DNA of 64,000 nt from Lentinus brumalis (Eukaryota > Basidiomycota > Agaricomycetes > Polyporales > Polyporaceae), in NCBI GenBank assembly GCA_001792895.1, contig MARA01000002.1, positions 2,046,001 to 2,110,000 of the forward strand, read 5' to 3'. A model generated the notes under the pieces. The model searched no databases and was not told where the DNA came from. It saw only the letters and a program-made list of their open reading frames with translations. The position numbers were made by a program, and so were the translations under genes. Shown here in pieces: positions 1-12,018 of this stretch. The first letter of the stretch is position 1. Every line of letters begins with the position of its first letter.

Positions 1-1512
1 TACTACCGACGCTGAGCACCGCTCATATCTCTTAGGATACAGGGAAGTCGACATTCCTCCCATGGAATCGCATTACCGCCATAGATCTCAACCGAGCGGG
101 CATGCCTCTCATGGAGATAGTATCCGAGCCAGACATGCGGTACGCCACCATTCGTCCCGACTGTCGACGTACGGCGACTTACCGGTAGCTTTTCACGCTG
201 ACAGGTCTCCGGAGCAGGCAGGCAATTACGTGAGGACCCTACAAGCACTCCTGCGATCTGTCGGCTCGAGCGATGGAAACATGGAACAGGTCTGCCTCCA
301 CCGCAATCGTGCTCATGCGGGACCGACTGTCGGACGCTAACACCTCCTCGGATATGCCAAGGGTTCGCTCCGCTGTGACGTGAACGTCTCCGTCAATCGC
401 GTCGGAGAACCTCCAGGGACTCGCTGTGAGATCAAAAACCTAAACAGCGTGAAGTTCATGATGGTGGCGATCAGTGAGTGTCCTCTATAAAACAGGATGC
501 GAGCCACCGATGGTAATCCTAACGGCGAATCGTGTACAGCCTGCGAGGCATTTAGGCAGATCGCCCTCCTGGAGCGAGGGTTGCCTGTCGCACAGGAGAC
601 CCGAGGGTTCAACGAGGAGAGGGCGGAAACTTACTCCCTTCGCAGCAAGGAGGATGCCCCAGACTACCGGTACATGCCGGACCCCAACATCCCGCCACTC
701 CTGATTGACTCGGTACGAATTTTTCGCCCACATCCGCCACGAACCTGCTGAAGAGAGCTGTGTAACAGACATACATCGACGCCATTCGGCAGCGCATGCC
801 GGAGCTCCCGGACGCCACTAGAGCCCGGCTGTTAGTGCAGGGGCTATCGCAGCGCGATGTGGAGGTTCTCATGGACGTCGACTCCGGAAGAGAGGTCGGG
901 TTTGACGGCCAGCTGGGCCATGGCGCGGTCGCATACTTTGACGAGGTCGCTCGTGGCCGGGACCCCAAAGTCGTCGTGAACTGGTGCGTTGGTGTTCGAA
1001 TGAAGTCTATCGTCCGCTTTTTGGTTATTAACGTTTGACGTATGCTTGGCAGGATCACGCATGAATTGCTGGGACAGCTTGCGTTCCGGGACGAGGCGTT
1101 CAAGGAGAATCCGATGTCGACAGAACAAATGGGTGACCTCATCGACCTCGTTCAGGCGGGTAAAGTCACCGGTCCGTGCATCAGTTTCCCCAGAGGAGCT
1201 GCCCGTGCTGACGGCTTGCTTGTTGCAGGAACGTCTGGAAAGACCATTCTGCGACATATTCTCACCACCCGGACCTCCGACCTGCCTTCCAAGATTGCTG
1301 AAGACTTGAAGCTGCTCGCTGCAAGCGACGGCGGTGCGTCACTGGAGACGTGGTGCCGGGAAGCGATCGCGGCTCTTCCTGAACAGGCAGATGTTGTCCG
1401 CCGGGGCAACCTCAAGGTCGTCGACAAGATTATGGGTCACGTTATGAAGGCCAGCCGGGGTACGGCGAAGGCACAGGACGTGAGGGCGATGCTCCTCAAG
1501 CTCTTGCAATGA
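1..1512 (+). CDS. GATB: Mitochondrial Glu-tRNA(Gln) amidotransferase subunit B (GatB), 5'-truncated by window edge
   Basis: GatB subunit of the amidotransferase that converts Glu-tRNA(Gln) to Gln-tRNA(Gln), expected in mitochondria (yeast Pet112). Supported exons are ?-139, 205-289, 362-473, 540-712, 769-983, 1053-1171 and 1229-1512, with GT-AG introns of about 50-75 nt that keep frame. Diagnostic motifs in order: [59 protein letters not shown] (here [13 protein letters not shown]), and the C-terminal YqeY/GatB tail with [12 protein letters not shown] ending AMLLKLLQ. The N-terminal half lies upstream of the window; bases 1-85 probably include an intron and a short exon I cannot place. The call rests on recognised GatB catalytic-core motifs and is firm. 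Confidence 0.93.
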
Positions 1513-1642
1513 ATGGGGCATTTCTGCACGTCTCAGGCTCACCCTCTACTTCCGGGTTGATGAATGATCTTCACTTCATCAGAGTCTCTAGTCGTACACA
1601 TACGCTACTGCTATACACTGTGCGCCCTGGTCCATGCATCCT

Positions 1643-2475
1643 TCAAACCGTAACCTTCTTCGTCAAAAATTCGGTCCACTCTTTCTCGCCCCAAGAGCTT
1701 GAGACCTCGTTCGCAATGAGGCCGTCCCAGAGGACCGTCGGCGAGACGTGGATGCCATTCTGCCTCGAGTACTTGACTATATGCCAGCTTGTCAGCAATA
1801 CACCGGAAGGTTCGGGGTGAAATAAGCTTACTGGTGTACTTGAGATCATCAGTGACTGCGACGCCTCCGTTGGGCGTCGACTTGAGGGTGAGCAGATCGC
1901 CGAACTGGGCCGCCTTGTCCGCGCCGATCGTCTCGGCGACGAGCTTAGCGAGGTTCTCGCGGATCTGCACCGGGGTGAGGGTGGAGGTCGGGATGTCAAA
2001 GTACTCTCCCTGTCGCTTGAAGAGCGCGAGGGAGAACTTCCAAAAGTCCTCGGGGGCTATCCGCGCGACCTGTGCAATAACCAAGGAGTCAGCGTTTCAC
2101 ATTGCGTTTGCGTCCGTTCACTCAATCGATGCTCGGAGTGGAGGGAGAGGGGGGACGTACGGCAATGCCTGCCTCGTGCACGAACGTGGAGCTGCCGTGC
2201 CAGGGCTGGACTTGGTTGCGGAAGATGACCTTGACCTTCCCGTCGTACTTGCCGCCCGGAGCGAAGAGCGGACGCAGCACGCTGTCGATCGCAAGGGATA
2301 TCTTGGCGGAGAACGGACAGACGTAGTCCACTAGATGTCAGGGGAATCGTGTTATTGGTGGTACTTTCAGGATGATAAACTTGGAGGTGCACGCACGGAA
2401 GACCTCGAGCGTGTGCGGCGCGTCGTACTTGCCCGCGATCACCAAACCTTTCTGGAGGGATGGTTGCAGGGCCAT
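1643..2475 (-). CDS. DsbA-like thioredoxin-fold protein, 206 aa
   Basis: Four exons read 2475-2397, 2330-2161, 2069-1832 and 1776-1643, and close in frame at 206 aa. The protein begins MALQPSL and has an early LDYVCPFSAK segment, the position of the CxxC redox site in DsbA-type thioredoxins, but here the motif is C-P-F-S with a single cysteine. A helical insertion (EDFWKFSLALF) and a late VSPTVLWDGL, where the cis-Pro loop of the fold is expected, follow. It resembles the small cytosolic DsbA-fold proteins common in fungi whose substrates are unknown. With one active-site Cys it may act as a glutathione-transferase-like or reductase protein rather than an oxidase; that is inference. The start at 2475 was chosen over 2535 because the sequence from MALQP matches the family length. 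It converges with GatB, with 130 bp between the stops. Confidence 0.72.
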
Positions 2476-2785
2476 TTCTCTCGGATGCTGTTCGATGACG
2501 GGGTTCAGAGGCAAGATGCAGGCTCCTGCTCCCACCGCAAGTTCGAAGCTGCCCGATTATATATCGGCAGCGCTCGAGCTCGTGCGTTGACGCAATTCTG
2601 GAGCTGAGAGACGGCTCAGGAGGTCATTGGTAGATAACAGTGTCGCATTATGTGAGGGTGCGGTCATTGTACCGTGCAGAACCCAAGACAGCCCGCGGTG
2701 TGCTCTCGGGGAGACCGTCCGTCGCCGTTCAGAGTCTTCAGACGATGTTGAAGTTCGGAGACACGCGCCGTGTGCCGTGCACCGT

Positions 2786-2799
2786 GGGGTTAGGGTTAG
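2786..2799 (+). promoter_or_regulatory. Telobox-like element (two TTAGGG units) upstream of the CSN12-like gene
   Basis: The intergenic stretch 2476-2914 lies between divergent genes. It carries a run of two abutting TTAGGG-type units about 115 bp before the CSN12-like ATG. In other fungi Tbf1-type factors bind such motifs in promoters. No other structure was seen in this intergenic region. Confidence 0.45.
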
Positions 2800-2914
2800 C
2801 CGACACGGCGCGACTGGCGCGACCGCCACCGTCTTCACCACCTCTCTCGCTCGCGCTCACTAGTACTCGCTTGCCTCACGTCTCTGTCTTGAAAATCAGA
2901 AAGCCGCGACGCCC

Positions 2915-4667
2915 ATGTCGTCGCAGAAGTTCTCTGTGTATCTCACCCAGCTCGCGGAGGCGCTGCGCGACGAGAAGGGACCGGAACTTGCATACCTGCT
3001 AAAACCCACTTCGGAGCACGGAAAGGCACTCGTGAAGGACTTTCGGGGCAACATATCCGTGCGTAATGTCTTGGTGACACTTCGCCTGTAGGCTGAACTG
3101 GGCCACAGAGACACTCGCTCTCTTACTACGAGGGCAGTCTGGAGAGCCCGTGGGACGAGATCGCCATCCAGTATGTCCTGGTCGTGAACTCATGCGCGAG
3201 GAAGCGAGCCGTGGAGGCGTTCAAGGAGGAGTGCACGTTAGTTTCGTGAGTGAGTTAGGTCCGCGCCATATACAGAAGTTTCCCTGATGGTCTCTGCCCG
3301 GCCGTACGCTCGCAGTCTCTTCCTCCGTTTCTTCGCCAACAATACCGGCTGGACACTTCCCGCTCTATTCTCCATCTTGAGAGACTTGAGAGATCTTGCC
3401 TTCGACGTGAGTCTCACTGACCAACTGCTGTGGCGATCGCTTAACTGGAGAGAAGGCCGACTTGGAAGCTGCGTCTCATGGTCAGGAGGGCACTGCGAAC
3501 ATGGAGGAGGCAGCGCGTATCATCAGCAAGGCTTTCTCCCACTGTGTAATCGATAGGTACGACGACGAACCTTACCTTCCCGCTGCACTGTTAAACATAC
3601 CTAACTATCCAGGCAGTCGCCTATTCAAGAGTCCCGGAGGTGGGGTGTCTACTATGTGGTCGGGTTAATCCTCAAGTGTTACTTCAAAGTATATCTGTCG
3701 TGGCATTATCCACATACACGACCGCTAATCAATATCCAGGTGAAACGAATATCGCTGTCAAAGAACATCCTCCGCGCCATTGACGCGAATCCGGACATCC
3801 CGCCACTCTCGCAATATCCTCGTTCTCATCAAGTGCGTCACTCTCGCTCTATGTAGATGTGTACTGACCTGTCCTTCCAGGTAACATACAGGTATTATAT
3901 CGGGATGCTCAGTTTCCTGAACGAGGACTTCGCTAAGGTCTGCCCAAATTACCATCTAGCGCTGCGCGTTCTTGACCGATGACCGTAGGCAGAGCAAGAA
4001 CTGACACTCGCATTCTACAACTGCCACATAGATGCACACAGTAATCAGGAGTCAGTATCAATATCCTGCAAACCACTGCATCGACTCACTTGACACATCA
4101 GGCGGATTCTGACATATCTGATCCCTCTACGGATGTTCCGAGGACACCTCCCATCCAGGGAGCTCCTACAGCGATTCCCCGTCCTTGAAGACCTGTACAC
4201 CCCGTTCATAACGGCTATCCGCACGGGCGACATACGGTCATACGACGCCACTCTGGACCGGTTCGAGCGGAGGCTTGTAGACCTCAACCTGTGGCTGACG
4301 CTCGATCGAGCGCGTGAACTCTGCATAAGAGGACTGTTCCGCCGAGTGTACGTCGCGATCTGACATCTCGTAACCTTCCTTTACTGACTGACGGCCACTG
4401 CATCCGGTGGTTGCATGTATTCTGTTCCCCAGGTGGATAGCCGCAGAGAAGAGCACTCGAGTGCCGGTCTCGATGTTCCATGCGGCACTGTCCATCGCCA
4501 TCGAGGACATCCCGGAGGAGGAGGCGGAGTGCCTGGTGGCGAACATGATTTACAAGGGCTTCATGCGTGGGTATATCTCCCACGAGAAGCAGATGGTTGT
4601 TTTGGCGAAGACCGAGCCATTTCCTCGCCTAGCGGATCGAGCAGCCCCGTTCGCGCTCTTGCAGTGA
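2915..4667 (+). CDS. CSN12: PCI-domain protein, CSN12/PCID2/Thp1 family, 413 aa
   Basis: Ten exons: 2915-3058, 3109-3245, 3316-3406, 3456-3556, 3613-3688, 3740-3832, 3881-3937, 3989-4050, 4102-4347 and 4433-4667. They join in frame to 413 aa. The order of conserved blocks matches PCID2/CSN12: RRWGVYYVVGLILKCYFKV, then VTYRYYIGMLSF, AFYNCHIDAHSNQERILTYL, LIPLRMFRGHLPS, and the winged-helix end with ANMIYKGFMRGYISHEKQ and KTEPFPRL. Family members serve in the TREX-2 mRNA-export complex (Thp1, PCID2) or associate with the COP9 signalosome (Csn12), so the exact complex is not settled from sequence alone. The third intron acceptor was chosen because only that choice gives the conserved FLRFFANNTGWTLPALF segment. 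Confidence 0.88.
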
Positions 4668-5166
4668 GCACCGAGCGCCACATGTATGTACTTCTGTCGC
4701 GCCGAGGCGAACATCCGGGCATATGGACGCCGATGGTCCACATGTCAACATCTAGGTGACAAGGCATCGCATATTTCGCCCGTGTCATAAAGCACCCGTA
4801 ATAGAGCACAGTAGGATGCCGTTGACTCTTGGGCAGATCGCAGAGCTGTGCGTGTTCGTAGCCGCATCGATTTGCAGTCCCTTCCGCTTAACCGAAGTTC
4901 CTCCCAGAAAGATGCTGTGTATTCAAGCGGAAGTTGCATGAGCCTTTGGAGGCGCATTATGGTCCTCCTCAAGCACAAAGCAGTGCTTTTGTCTCTCGGA
5001 CCGCCCGCATGACCGTCCATTCTGCAGGGCGCCTGTGCTGGTACCGCCTCAAAGCTCGCCCCCTGCTTAGACGTCGTATTGTCTGGGTCCGGACTCCGGA
5101 TCGTATAAATTCTCGCCGTTCGCTGACAAGTGGGTCATCTCCTTCATCCTCCCCGAGCCACTAGAC
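4668..5166. other. Intergenic, no gene seen
   Basis: This is the 3' flank of the CSN12-like gene and the promoter of the VWA gene. I see only short unsupported ORFs and no clear TATA box. Confidence 0.5.
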
Positions 5167-6514
5167 ATGGGAACCAACGAGTCCAAGGTTGAAACCACTG
5201 GTGGCAAGCGCGCGCCCTCCAAGCCCTCCAAGCCCTCCAAGCCCTCCAAGTCCCCCAAGTCCCCCAAGTCCCCCAAACCCACCAACAATGCCCACCACTA
5301 TCGAAGCGCCTCACCCAAGCCTTACTCGGGTGGATCGAGCCAGTACGATGGACAGAGCCAGTACGGGGGACAGAACCAGTACGGCGGACAGAGCCGGTCA
5401 TATGGTGGATTGAGCGAGTACGGTGGAACGAAACAGTACGGTGGATTGAACGAATCCGGCGGACTAAGCGATCACGGTGGACCGAGCCAGTACGCAGCGC
5501 CACCGCCATACGCAAAAGCCCCACCCCCGCTGGACGGCTACGCGACGGACAAGCGGGAGCACTTCGAGGGTCTCATCAAGCCCATGCGGAAGGAGAGCTA
5601 TGAGAATGCGCTCATTCAGCTGCAGGAATACGACACTGTCATCATCGTGGACGACTCTGGCTCAATGTCGCTGCATGGCCGCTGGGCTGAGGTCGGTATC
5701 TCTCCCAATTACTTACTCACTGACTCGCCCTGATGCGTTTTCATTCTCAGGCACGAAGTGCACTGTCTCAGCTTGCGGGCGTCGCGGGCGACTACGATGA
5801 GAATGGGCTCGACATCTATTTCCTCAACAGCAAGTTGAAGATCACCGGCTGCAAGGTACGCTTCTCGCCGTGTTGGTGGTGCATGTACGGGTACATGTCA
5901 CTGACGTCTTGTGGACCACATCCAGAGCCCGCAGGACGTCTTGGATATGTTTGACACCGTGCAGCCACAAGGTCCAACACCGATCGGAAAGAGGCTCAAC
6001 GTGCTCGTTAACGGGTATCTCGACGGCCTAGACAAAGCCAAGAGGAGCAATAGACAGCTGCCCAAGCCGGTCAATATGCTCGTCCTCACGGACGGCACCC
6101 CCAGTCAGTCTCTATCCATGGACAATGCTCTTGTCTGCGTTGCTGACCTCGTGCAATTGTACAACAGCGGATGACCCGCAAAGCGTCATTGAGTACGTTG
6201 CCAGGCGGCTAGACAACGGGAATTACGACTTAACCCAAGTAAGGCCCTTACTTCCCCCCGACCCTGTTGCCGCGGCTGACCTTTCATCTGCTTTCCTCAT
6301 TACCCCAAAGCTCGGGATCCAGTTTGTTCAGATAGGCAACGATAAAGATGCGTCCGAGTACCTACGCACACTCGACGACGATCTTGCAGCAACAGGAATC
6401 CGCGACATCGTCGACACAACGCCGTACATCGGGGAGATCTCCTCTGACATGATCATCAAGGTCCTGCTGGGCGGTATCAACCGCCGCCAGGACCGGAGGA
6501 AGGTGGGAGTCTAG
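5167..6514 (+). CDS. VWA-domain protein with low-complexity N-terminus, 360 aa
   Basis: Five exons (5167-5691, 5751-5855, 5926-6103, 6168-6238, 6311-6514) give 360 aa. The N-terminus MGTNESK fits an N-myristoylation signal (Gly2, Ser6). Residues about 17-37 are a PSK/SPK repeat, and residues about 50-110 are Q/Y/G/S-rich repeats of the form QYGGQ, GLSEYGG and GLNESGG. From about residue 140 a von Willebrand factor A fold follows, with the MIDAS motif in IIVDDSGSMS, a later TPIGKRLN (MIDAS Thr), NMLVLTDGTPTDDP, and GIQFVQIGNDKDA. Similar VWA proteins are widespread in basidiomycetes and their ligands are unknown. A lipid-anchored, metal-dependent adhesion or scaffold role is inference. Confidence 0.85.
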
Positions 6515-7336
6515 AAGTTCTGTCGCTCAGTCGCCGAAACTCGCCACAGTCAAGTCGCCTCCATTTATACCCTCGTCGCGTGCGTGTGTTCCATCGTGGG
6601 GCATCTGGCCCTCGACGTCTACTCACTGCGCAGCCCTCGCACATTCTATTGCCAAGTCCTGCCCTGTTGCCAATGTAATTCTCGCTTTGCTTCTGTGTTT
6701 GCATTGCAAGGTGCAGTATATGTCCTCACAGCGTTGTAGCTCTATCCCGATCTTCTAGAACGACTTACATTACCATCCATACTGTACCGTTATCTTCATC
6801 CTACACTATAATGGCAGACCTTCTGACAATCATCAGGTTGTCTTTGTGACCTTATATGTTTGTGGCGGTTTGCAGCGGCGGTTATGCTAATATCATCTCG
6901 CGTCTTGCTGTCGGGTACGTTCTCTTCAAGTTCGCAATCGACTCGAGCCAAACGTTCAACGTTCACCGGTCACCGCCGTCTCAAGCTGCTGATCAATGGT
7001 AAGGCCACATTCTAACACGATGGCACCAATCCTTATGCAGGTCAAGTCAAGTGCAGCCCGCGCTTTGACTGATACCTCTTCAGGTGATCTTATTGCAGAC
7101 CGTGACCACGGCCGCCACCTTCAGATGTAGAGTCGCAGCGACCGATGCGCCTCGATACAAATGGTCAGCGCCCCTTCGAACAGTACTGGCAGGTTGCATT
7201 GTTCGGCCGCCATGCATGTGTACCTTCCACCGTCAGACTACACATCATGTGGCATGCCTTTTGTCCCATCCAAAACACCGGTATGCCTGCCTATCGTACA
7301 TCGGTAGCATGTTATAAGTGACGACGACCAGCTTTG
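6515..7336. other. Convergent intergenic region
   Basis: This region lies between the 3' ends of the VWA gene (+) and the gamma-tubulin complex gene (-). Only short ORFs without conserved content were seen. No RNA gene was recognised. Confidence 0.5.
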
Positions 7337-10300
7337 CTACCTATCCCAGTCCTCAAGAGCGAAGGCGAAGACCCCAAACGCAGGCGCAGCTTCCCCGGTA
7401 CCAGCCGCAAGACTCTCCACACCCCTGCGCACAAACCTCACAAGCGCATCCAGCTCACCGGACATCTTGTCCAGCCTCGCCAAGAATCCATCCTCCATGA
7501 ACGACGCCGTGGTTGACGCTACCAGCGAGAACGACGGCTCGCGCCCAGAGCGCCCCGCGAGGCTCTCCTCGTCCAGTCCCTCCTCGTCCGAGCTCGACTC
7601 GGAGTCCTGAAGGAGCGACGGCGCCTGTGCGAATCCGATCACATCGCGCCGCTGCTTGCGCAGACGGCGGGATCGGTGGTGCCGCGAGACGTTCACGCTG
7701 AGGCCGTGCAGAGAGGCGCGGGAGATGTCGTGCGTCGTGTCTCCGGCAAAAGAGACGAAGGTTTCGGTGTAATGGAGAGACATGTCGAGGATTGACATAA
7801 TGGCGCGGTGCAGGGCGACGGTCTGTGCAGTGAACGCGGGCGCGGTGCGAATGTCAGTATGGATGTATAGAAAGCGATGGGCAACAGGCATGGAGGGATG
7901 GCACTTGACGAACATTTCGTTGCAGGAGGCATCGCCCTTCAAGCTTGTCTAGGCTGGCAGGGCATGAGAACGAGTTTGTACGAGGAATGGAAGTTTGCTC
8001 ACTGTTCGTTCTGCAAGCGTATCATCTCGTCTAGAGACTTGGCTTGCCGGAAGGCTTCGTGAAACTTGAGAATTTGCGTGTGCAGAACCTGGCTCCCTGT
8101 TAGTGGCACTCCCATGCGTCCATCCAGAGCTGTCGCGCTCACATTCGTCGTAATGAAATTAAGCAAAGTGCTGCATGATATGGTTTTGGTCAGGAACGTC
8201 CAGAGTTGAGCAATCCTTGGGAGGTAAAAATACTCACTTGACGAACCACGACAGTCTTCCTCTCATGGCATAGAACACCTTCATTTCTGCATCAAGCTGC
8301 TTCCCAGCAGCAAGTCCACCACGGACGAGGATCCGCTCCAACACGCTCTTGGCTCTGCGTATCTGAAGCACCAGTGTGAAGATGCTGGAATATACGCGCA
8401 TCGTCCGCGGGCCAAAGATGTATGTGAGCGGGAATGGTACGGCATATTCGATGAGCAGGCCGTCCACGGCGCGCACGGTCTGCGTGATGTTCTTCTCCTG
8501 CAGAGGCCCACCCTGGCCTTGGCCTTTGGGAGGGAAAGAGAACCGAACGAGTGAGGCCTCGATCCACCGCGCTCTCCCTGGGTAAAGCGCGACCACATCC
8601 CGAAAGGCGGAGTTCATGAAGTGGAAGTCGTTCCATGGCAGCCGGGTATCCATCTGAACGACAGATCCGTGCATATGAGGATTAGACTGAGTGGAAGTTG
8701 TACGCTACGCACCCTATTGAAGAGAATGTCCACGAAGTGAGACATGGCATCTCCACGCCTCATGAGGAATAAGTCTTCGATGGCGTGTAAATGGACCCAC
8801 AGGTCGCAATCTTCCACGAGAACCTCCGTCAATGCCCCATGAGCGACCTCAGAGTAGGGACATAGCTCGTCGTACACAATCTGCGAGAGGTTCTCAGATG
8901 AAGCCACCGCTGCCTCCGGGAAGGTGGTATCTGCTGTAGCATCCGGGAGCGCCTGGACTTGTGAACGCTCTAGCAGACTCCTGAACGCCCGCCAACTCGC
9001 CATCCATGGCTTCTCAGGGGCTCTGTCCGCTCCGGACTCTCCGTCAAACAGAGTGGAAATGCCCAGAGCTCGCAGCAAACCTGTGACCTTCCCCGTTGCA
9101 AGGACAAGTTCGGCGACATGTACGAGGAAGACAGGGACGCTCGTCGGCCGAGCGTCGCCCTCGGCCTCCTCCGAAGCAGTCTGCCTGCCGTCGCGCAACG
9201 CAAAACCGTCAGCCCAGAAGTCGGGGTCGACGATTAGCATCTCGTTGTCCTCGATGAAGAACTCGTCTTGCAGAATGCTCAGCGGCGACGGTGTCTGACC
9301 GCTTTGCGGGAGCATCCCCAGTACGCCGTCTCGGACAGGCATGCCGTCGCGCATCCACTTGTGCATCATAGCCCAAAGGGGCTCTGTACTTGCTCCGAAG
9401 ACGCGCACCAGCGCGCGTGCGGTAACCGTATCGCCCATCGATACATGCTCTTGGACAGCAGTGAGGAGGGCGTCGAGCAGGATTGCAGTGATAGTCGATG
9501 GAGAAACACGCCGTGGCAAATCCGGGAGCGTCCAAATTGCGGGGCTAGGTTCGTCTGCTTGCAGTCGCTGAGAGCGCCGCGCGACCGTGCGTACGATTTC
9601 GAGGAATGTTGGGAAAGAGGCACTGAATTCGTCACGGATGGCTTTCTCGAGGCTTAGTAAAGAGACGACGCGCTTGGGGCCTATCCCTGCTTGGGCATGG
9701 CAGATGTCCTCTTCACGATGGGCACACCATGCGTCGAACGCGCGAAGTTCGGTGTCGAGTGCATCAGCGAATGCTTCCAGAGTTTGGGTGCTCCTCCGGT
9801 GAGCACGAGCAAGGTAGGCCGGCTGAGCTTGTCCGTCAGAGGGAGGATGTGGCGCACTGGCTGAAGCCTTGGCGAAAATGGCTTCAGTGAACTTCCGCAG
9901 ATGGACAAGGTTAGTCGCAAGAGATGCGAATGAGGACATGATGGAGGCTTGCGTCCCCGCAGTGAGATGGAGGAGACGGGGTGCGGTAGAGGACAGCTGG
10001 AAGCTATGTCAGTCGCCGGATAATTTGTCAACAAATCAGATACCCACAACGAAGGAAAATGCCTTGGGTCCACTGTGAGCCCAAGTAAACATCATGTTCC
10101 TTCTTCCTTGGAGACCGGTGAGAACTTCGCGGACGATGTCTTGCTCGTGCCGGTAACTCTGCAGTTTATCAGTAAGCAGATCTGGACATAACCCGGTTAT
10201 GCTAACCTCCTTGCCAGGCCCATCGATGCTGAGGGCTGCTCGCGACCCTAGGACTCGATGCAAGGAGGGTGCTGTCTTGTGGTCAATGAATCACACCATG

Positions 10301-11728
10301 TCAGAAGTGATCACGTATCTCACCGAGAGAGGACGCGTCCCCGAGATCGAATTGTCTGTTCACAGCAACGTCGGACCGCCACTCAGCACGCCAGTACTGC
10401 CTAGCCTGCAGATCTTCCACGTCTTGCCTATGTCGATACGCACCCAGTAGAACCAGAGGAGTCTCCAACCTTGAATCAGACTGAACTTGCGATATAACCG
10501 GAGGAGGTGTCTCAGGAATGTCGGACAGTTGTGAAGGCGATCGTGATACATCGTGGTCAGACTCGCTGTCCCAAGGGGAGAGAGAGGGAGTGCTGCCCCC
10601 GCTTCGCGTTTCCCAGTGCTCGACCGTGCTGCCTGGAGGGAGGCCGTAGACTCCCTCCCAATGCTGTCCCTCGAATGGTTCTTCCGCGAGGATGTCCTTC
10701 CATGTTAGTGCCGCTTTCTCCGGCTCGGGGTGGTCGATCCTCCGAATGATGGCTTCTGCGTTGTCAAGTGTCGATGAGGTTGGTGGGGTGGAAAGGAAAG
10801 TCTGCACGACGTCAGATATGATCAGTCGCACTACCAAGGGTGCGCTTGCATACCAGAAACTTCAGATGATCCGGGATGCGTGACCGCTGTGGAGGTGGGA
10901 GAAGTGAGCTACATGTTGATCATCAACCGTGACAATAAGCCGTACTTGAATGTCTGAATCGAGGTCACTGTTCGCTTTGATCTGCGTCTTCAGCCTTGCG
11001 TACACCTTGTCCAGTCCATCCGCCAAGACATCGGCCGAGTTAATACGGGCCTTCTTGGCGTATCTGGGCGCGATTAGCTCTCAAGTAACATCGTATAGAT
11101 ATAGTACTTACCCCCTCATAGCTCGGTCTATTGTAGCAAAGTCCGCGCTTCCAGAAGGCCGAGTTGTAGAGTCGAGGTTTTTCGAGACATAGTCTACGGC
11201 GACTTGGAAGCTGTCTTCGTCATTCGCAGAGGCAAGGCCCGTCACCTGAGTGACCAGTGACTCGCAGAGAGAAAGTAGTCGTGATGACTGCCGTGTAGGA
11301 GCGCGATGGGAAAAACGAGACACAGGTCGCCGAGTAGAAGCACTGGAGCTCGGACGCAGACCCGAAGCACTGGACGGTGGTCGGGCAGAGGCGCTAGACG
11401 AAGGTCTTGTAGACGCGCTTGACGTAGGCCTTACAGAAGCACTGGACGGTGGTCGGATAGATATACTTGAGGGCGGCCGTACGGATCCGCTCTGGGAAGA
11501 TCGGACTGCAGCGCTGGAGGGCGGACGCACGGACGCGCTGGAGGGAGGTCGGAGAGGGGCACTGAAAGATGGACGGAGGGCTGCGCTTGGTGGCGGTCTT
11601 GCAGTAGACACACTCAACGGTACTGGCGGTTCGTCCGAATTGTACCAGCCATCCTTGTCCACGCGCAGGTTCGACGTCTGTCGCGCATGTTGCGGGCGCG
11701 TCGGCGGTTTGGAGCCAGACGGACGCAT
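7337..11728 (-). CDS. Gamma-tubulin complex component (Spc97/Spc98 family, GCP5/GCP6-like), about 1280 aa
   Basis: Eleven exons join in frame: 11728-11112, 11063-10946, 10886-10854, 10801-10324, 10271-10207, 10158-10048, 9996-8713, 8653-8238, 8170-8143, 8088-8003 and 7943-7337. The N-terminal 140 residues are disordered, with about a dozen RPPSSAS-type repeats. The block LTWKDILAEEPFEGQHWEG is a hallmark of large GCPs. The GRIP1 part runs through EQDIVREVLTGLQG and DLWVHLHAIEDLFLMRRGDAMSHF. The GRIP2 gamma-tubulin-binding part contains YAVPFPLTYIFGP, YSSIFTLVLQIRRAKSVLERI and WFVNTLLNFI. The length and the ILAEEPFEG block favour GCP5/GCP6 over GCP2/3. The product would act in microtubule nucleation at the spindle pole body. 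The last exon's 5' border is the least certain. The start at 11728 is the first Met that keeps the N-terminal frame. Confidence 0.87.
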
Positions 11729-12018
11729 CTCGCGAACGTAGAGACCTACAAGATTTATGTAGCGTAAGTGTAAGCCGCATCTCATAGTGTTTCGTGGACC
11801 CTCACCAGACGGATAGAGCGAGATACCCTCAGCGACACGGTGGTGGCTGAACAACACAAGGATCACGGCCGCGGTGTGACCGATCGTAGACTGTGACGCG
11901 TCGCGTTGTCACGCGAAAGGGAGCGCGTCACCATCATAACGCGTGGAGTTTGCTCAGCTTTCGCTCCTTCCTTCAGCCCAGTCCTCTCGGAGTCGGACAC
12001 CCACGATAAACCGCAACG

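Noticed and set aside
2786..2799. Interstitial telomere or old chromosome end
   Set aside because: Only two units, within a normal promoter in a gene-dense region; a telobox is the simpler reading.
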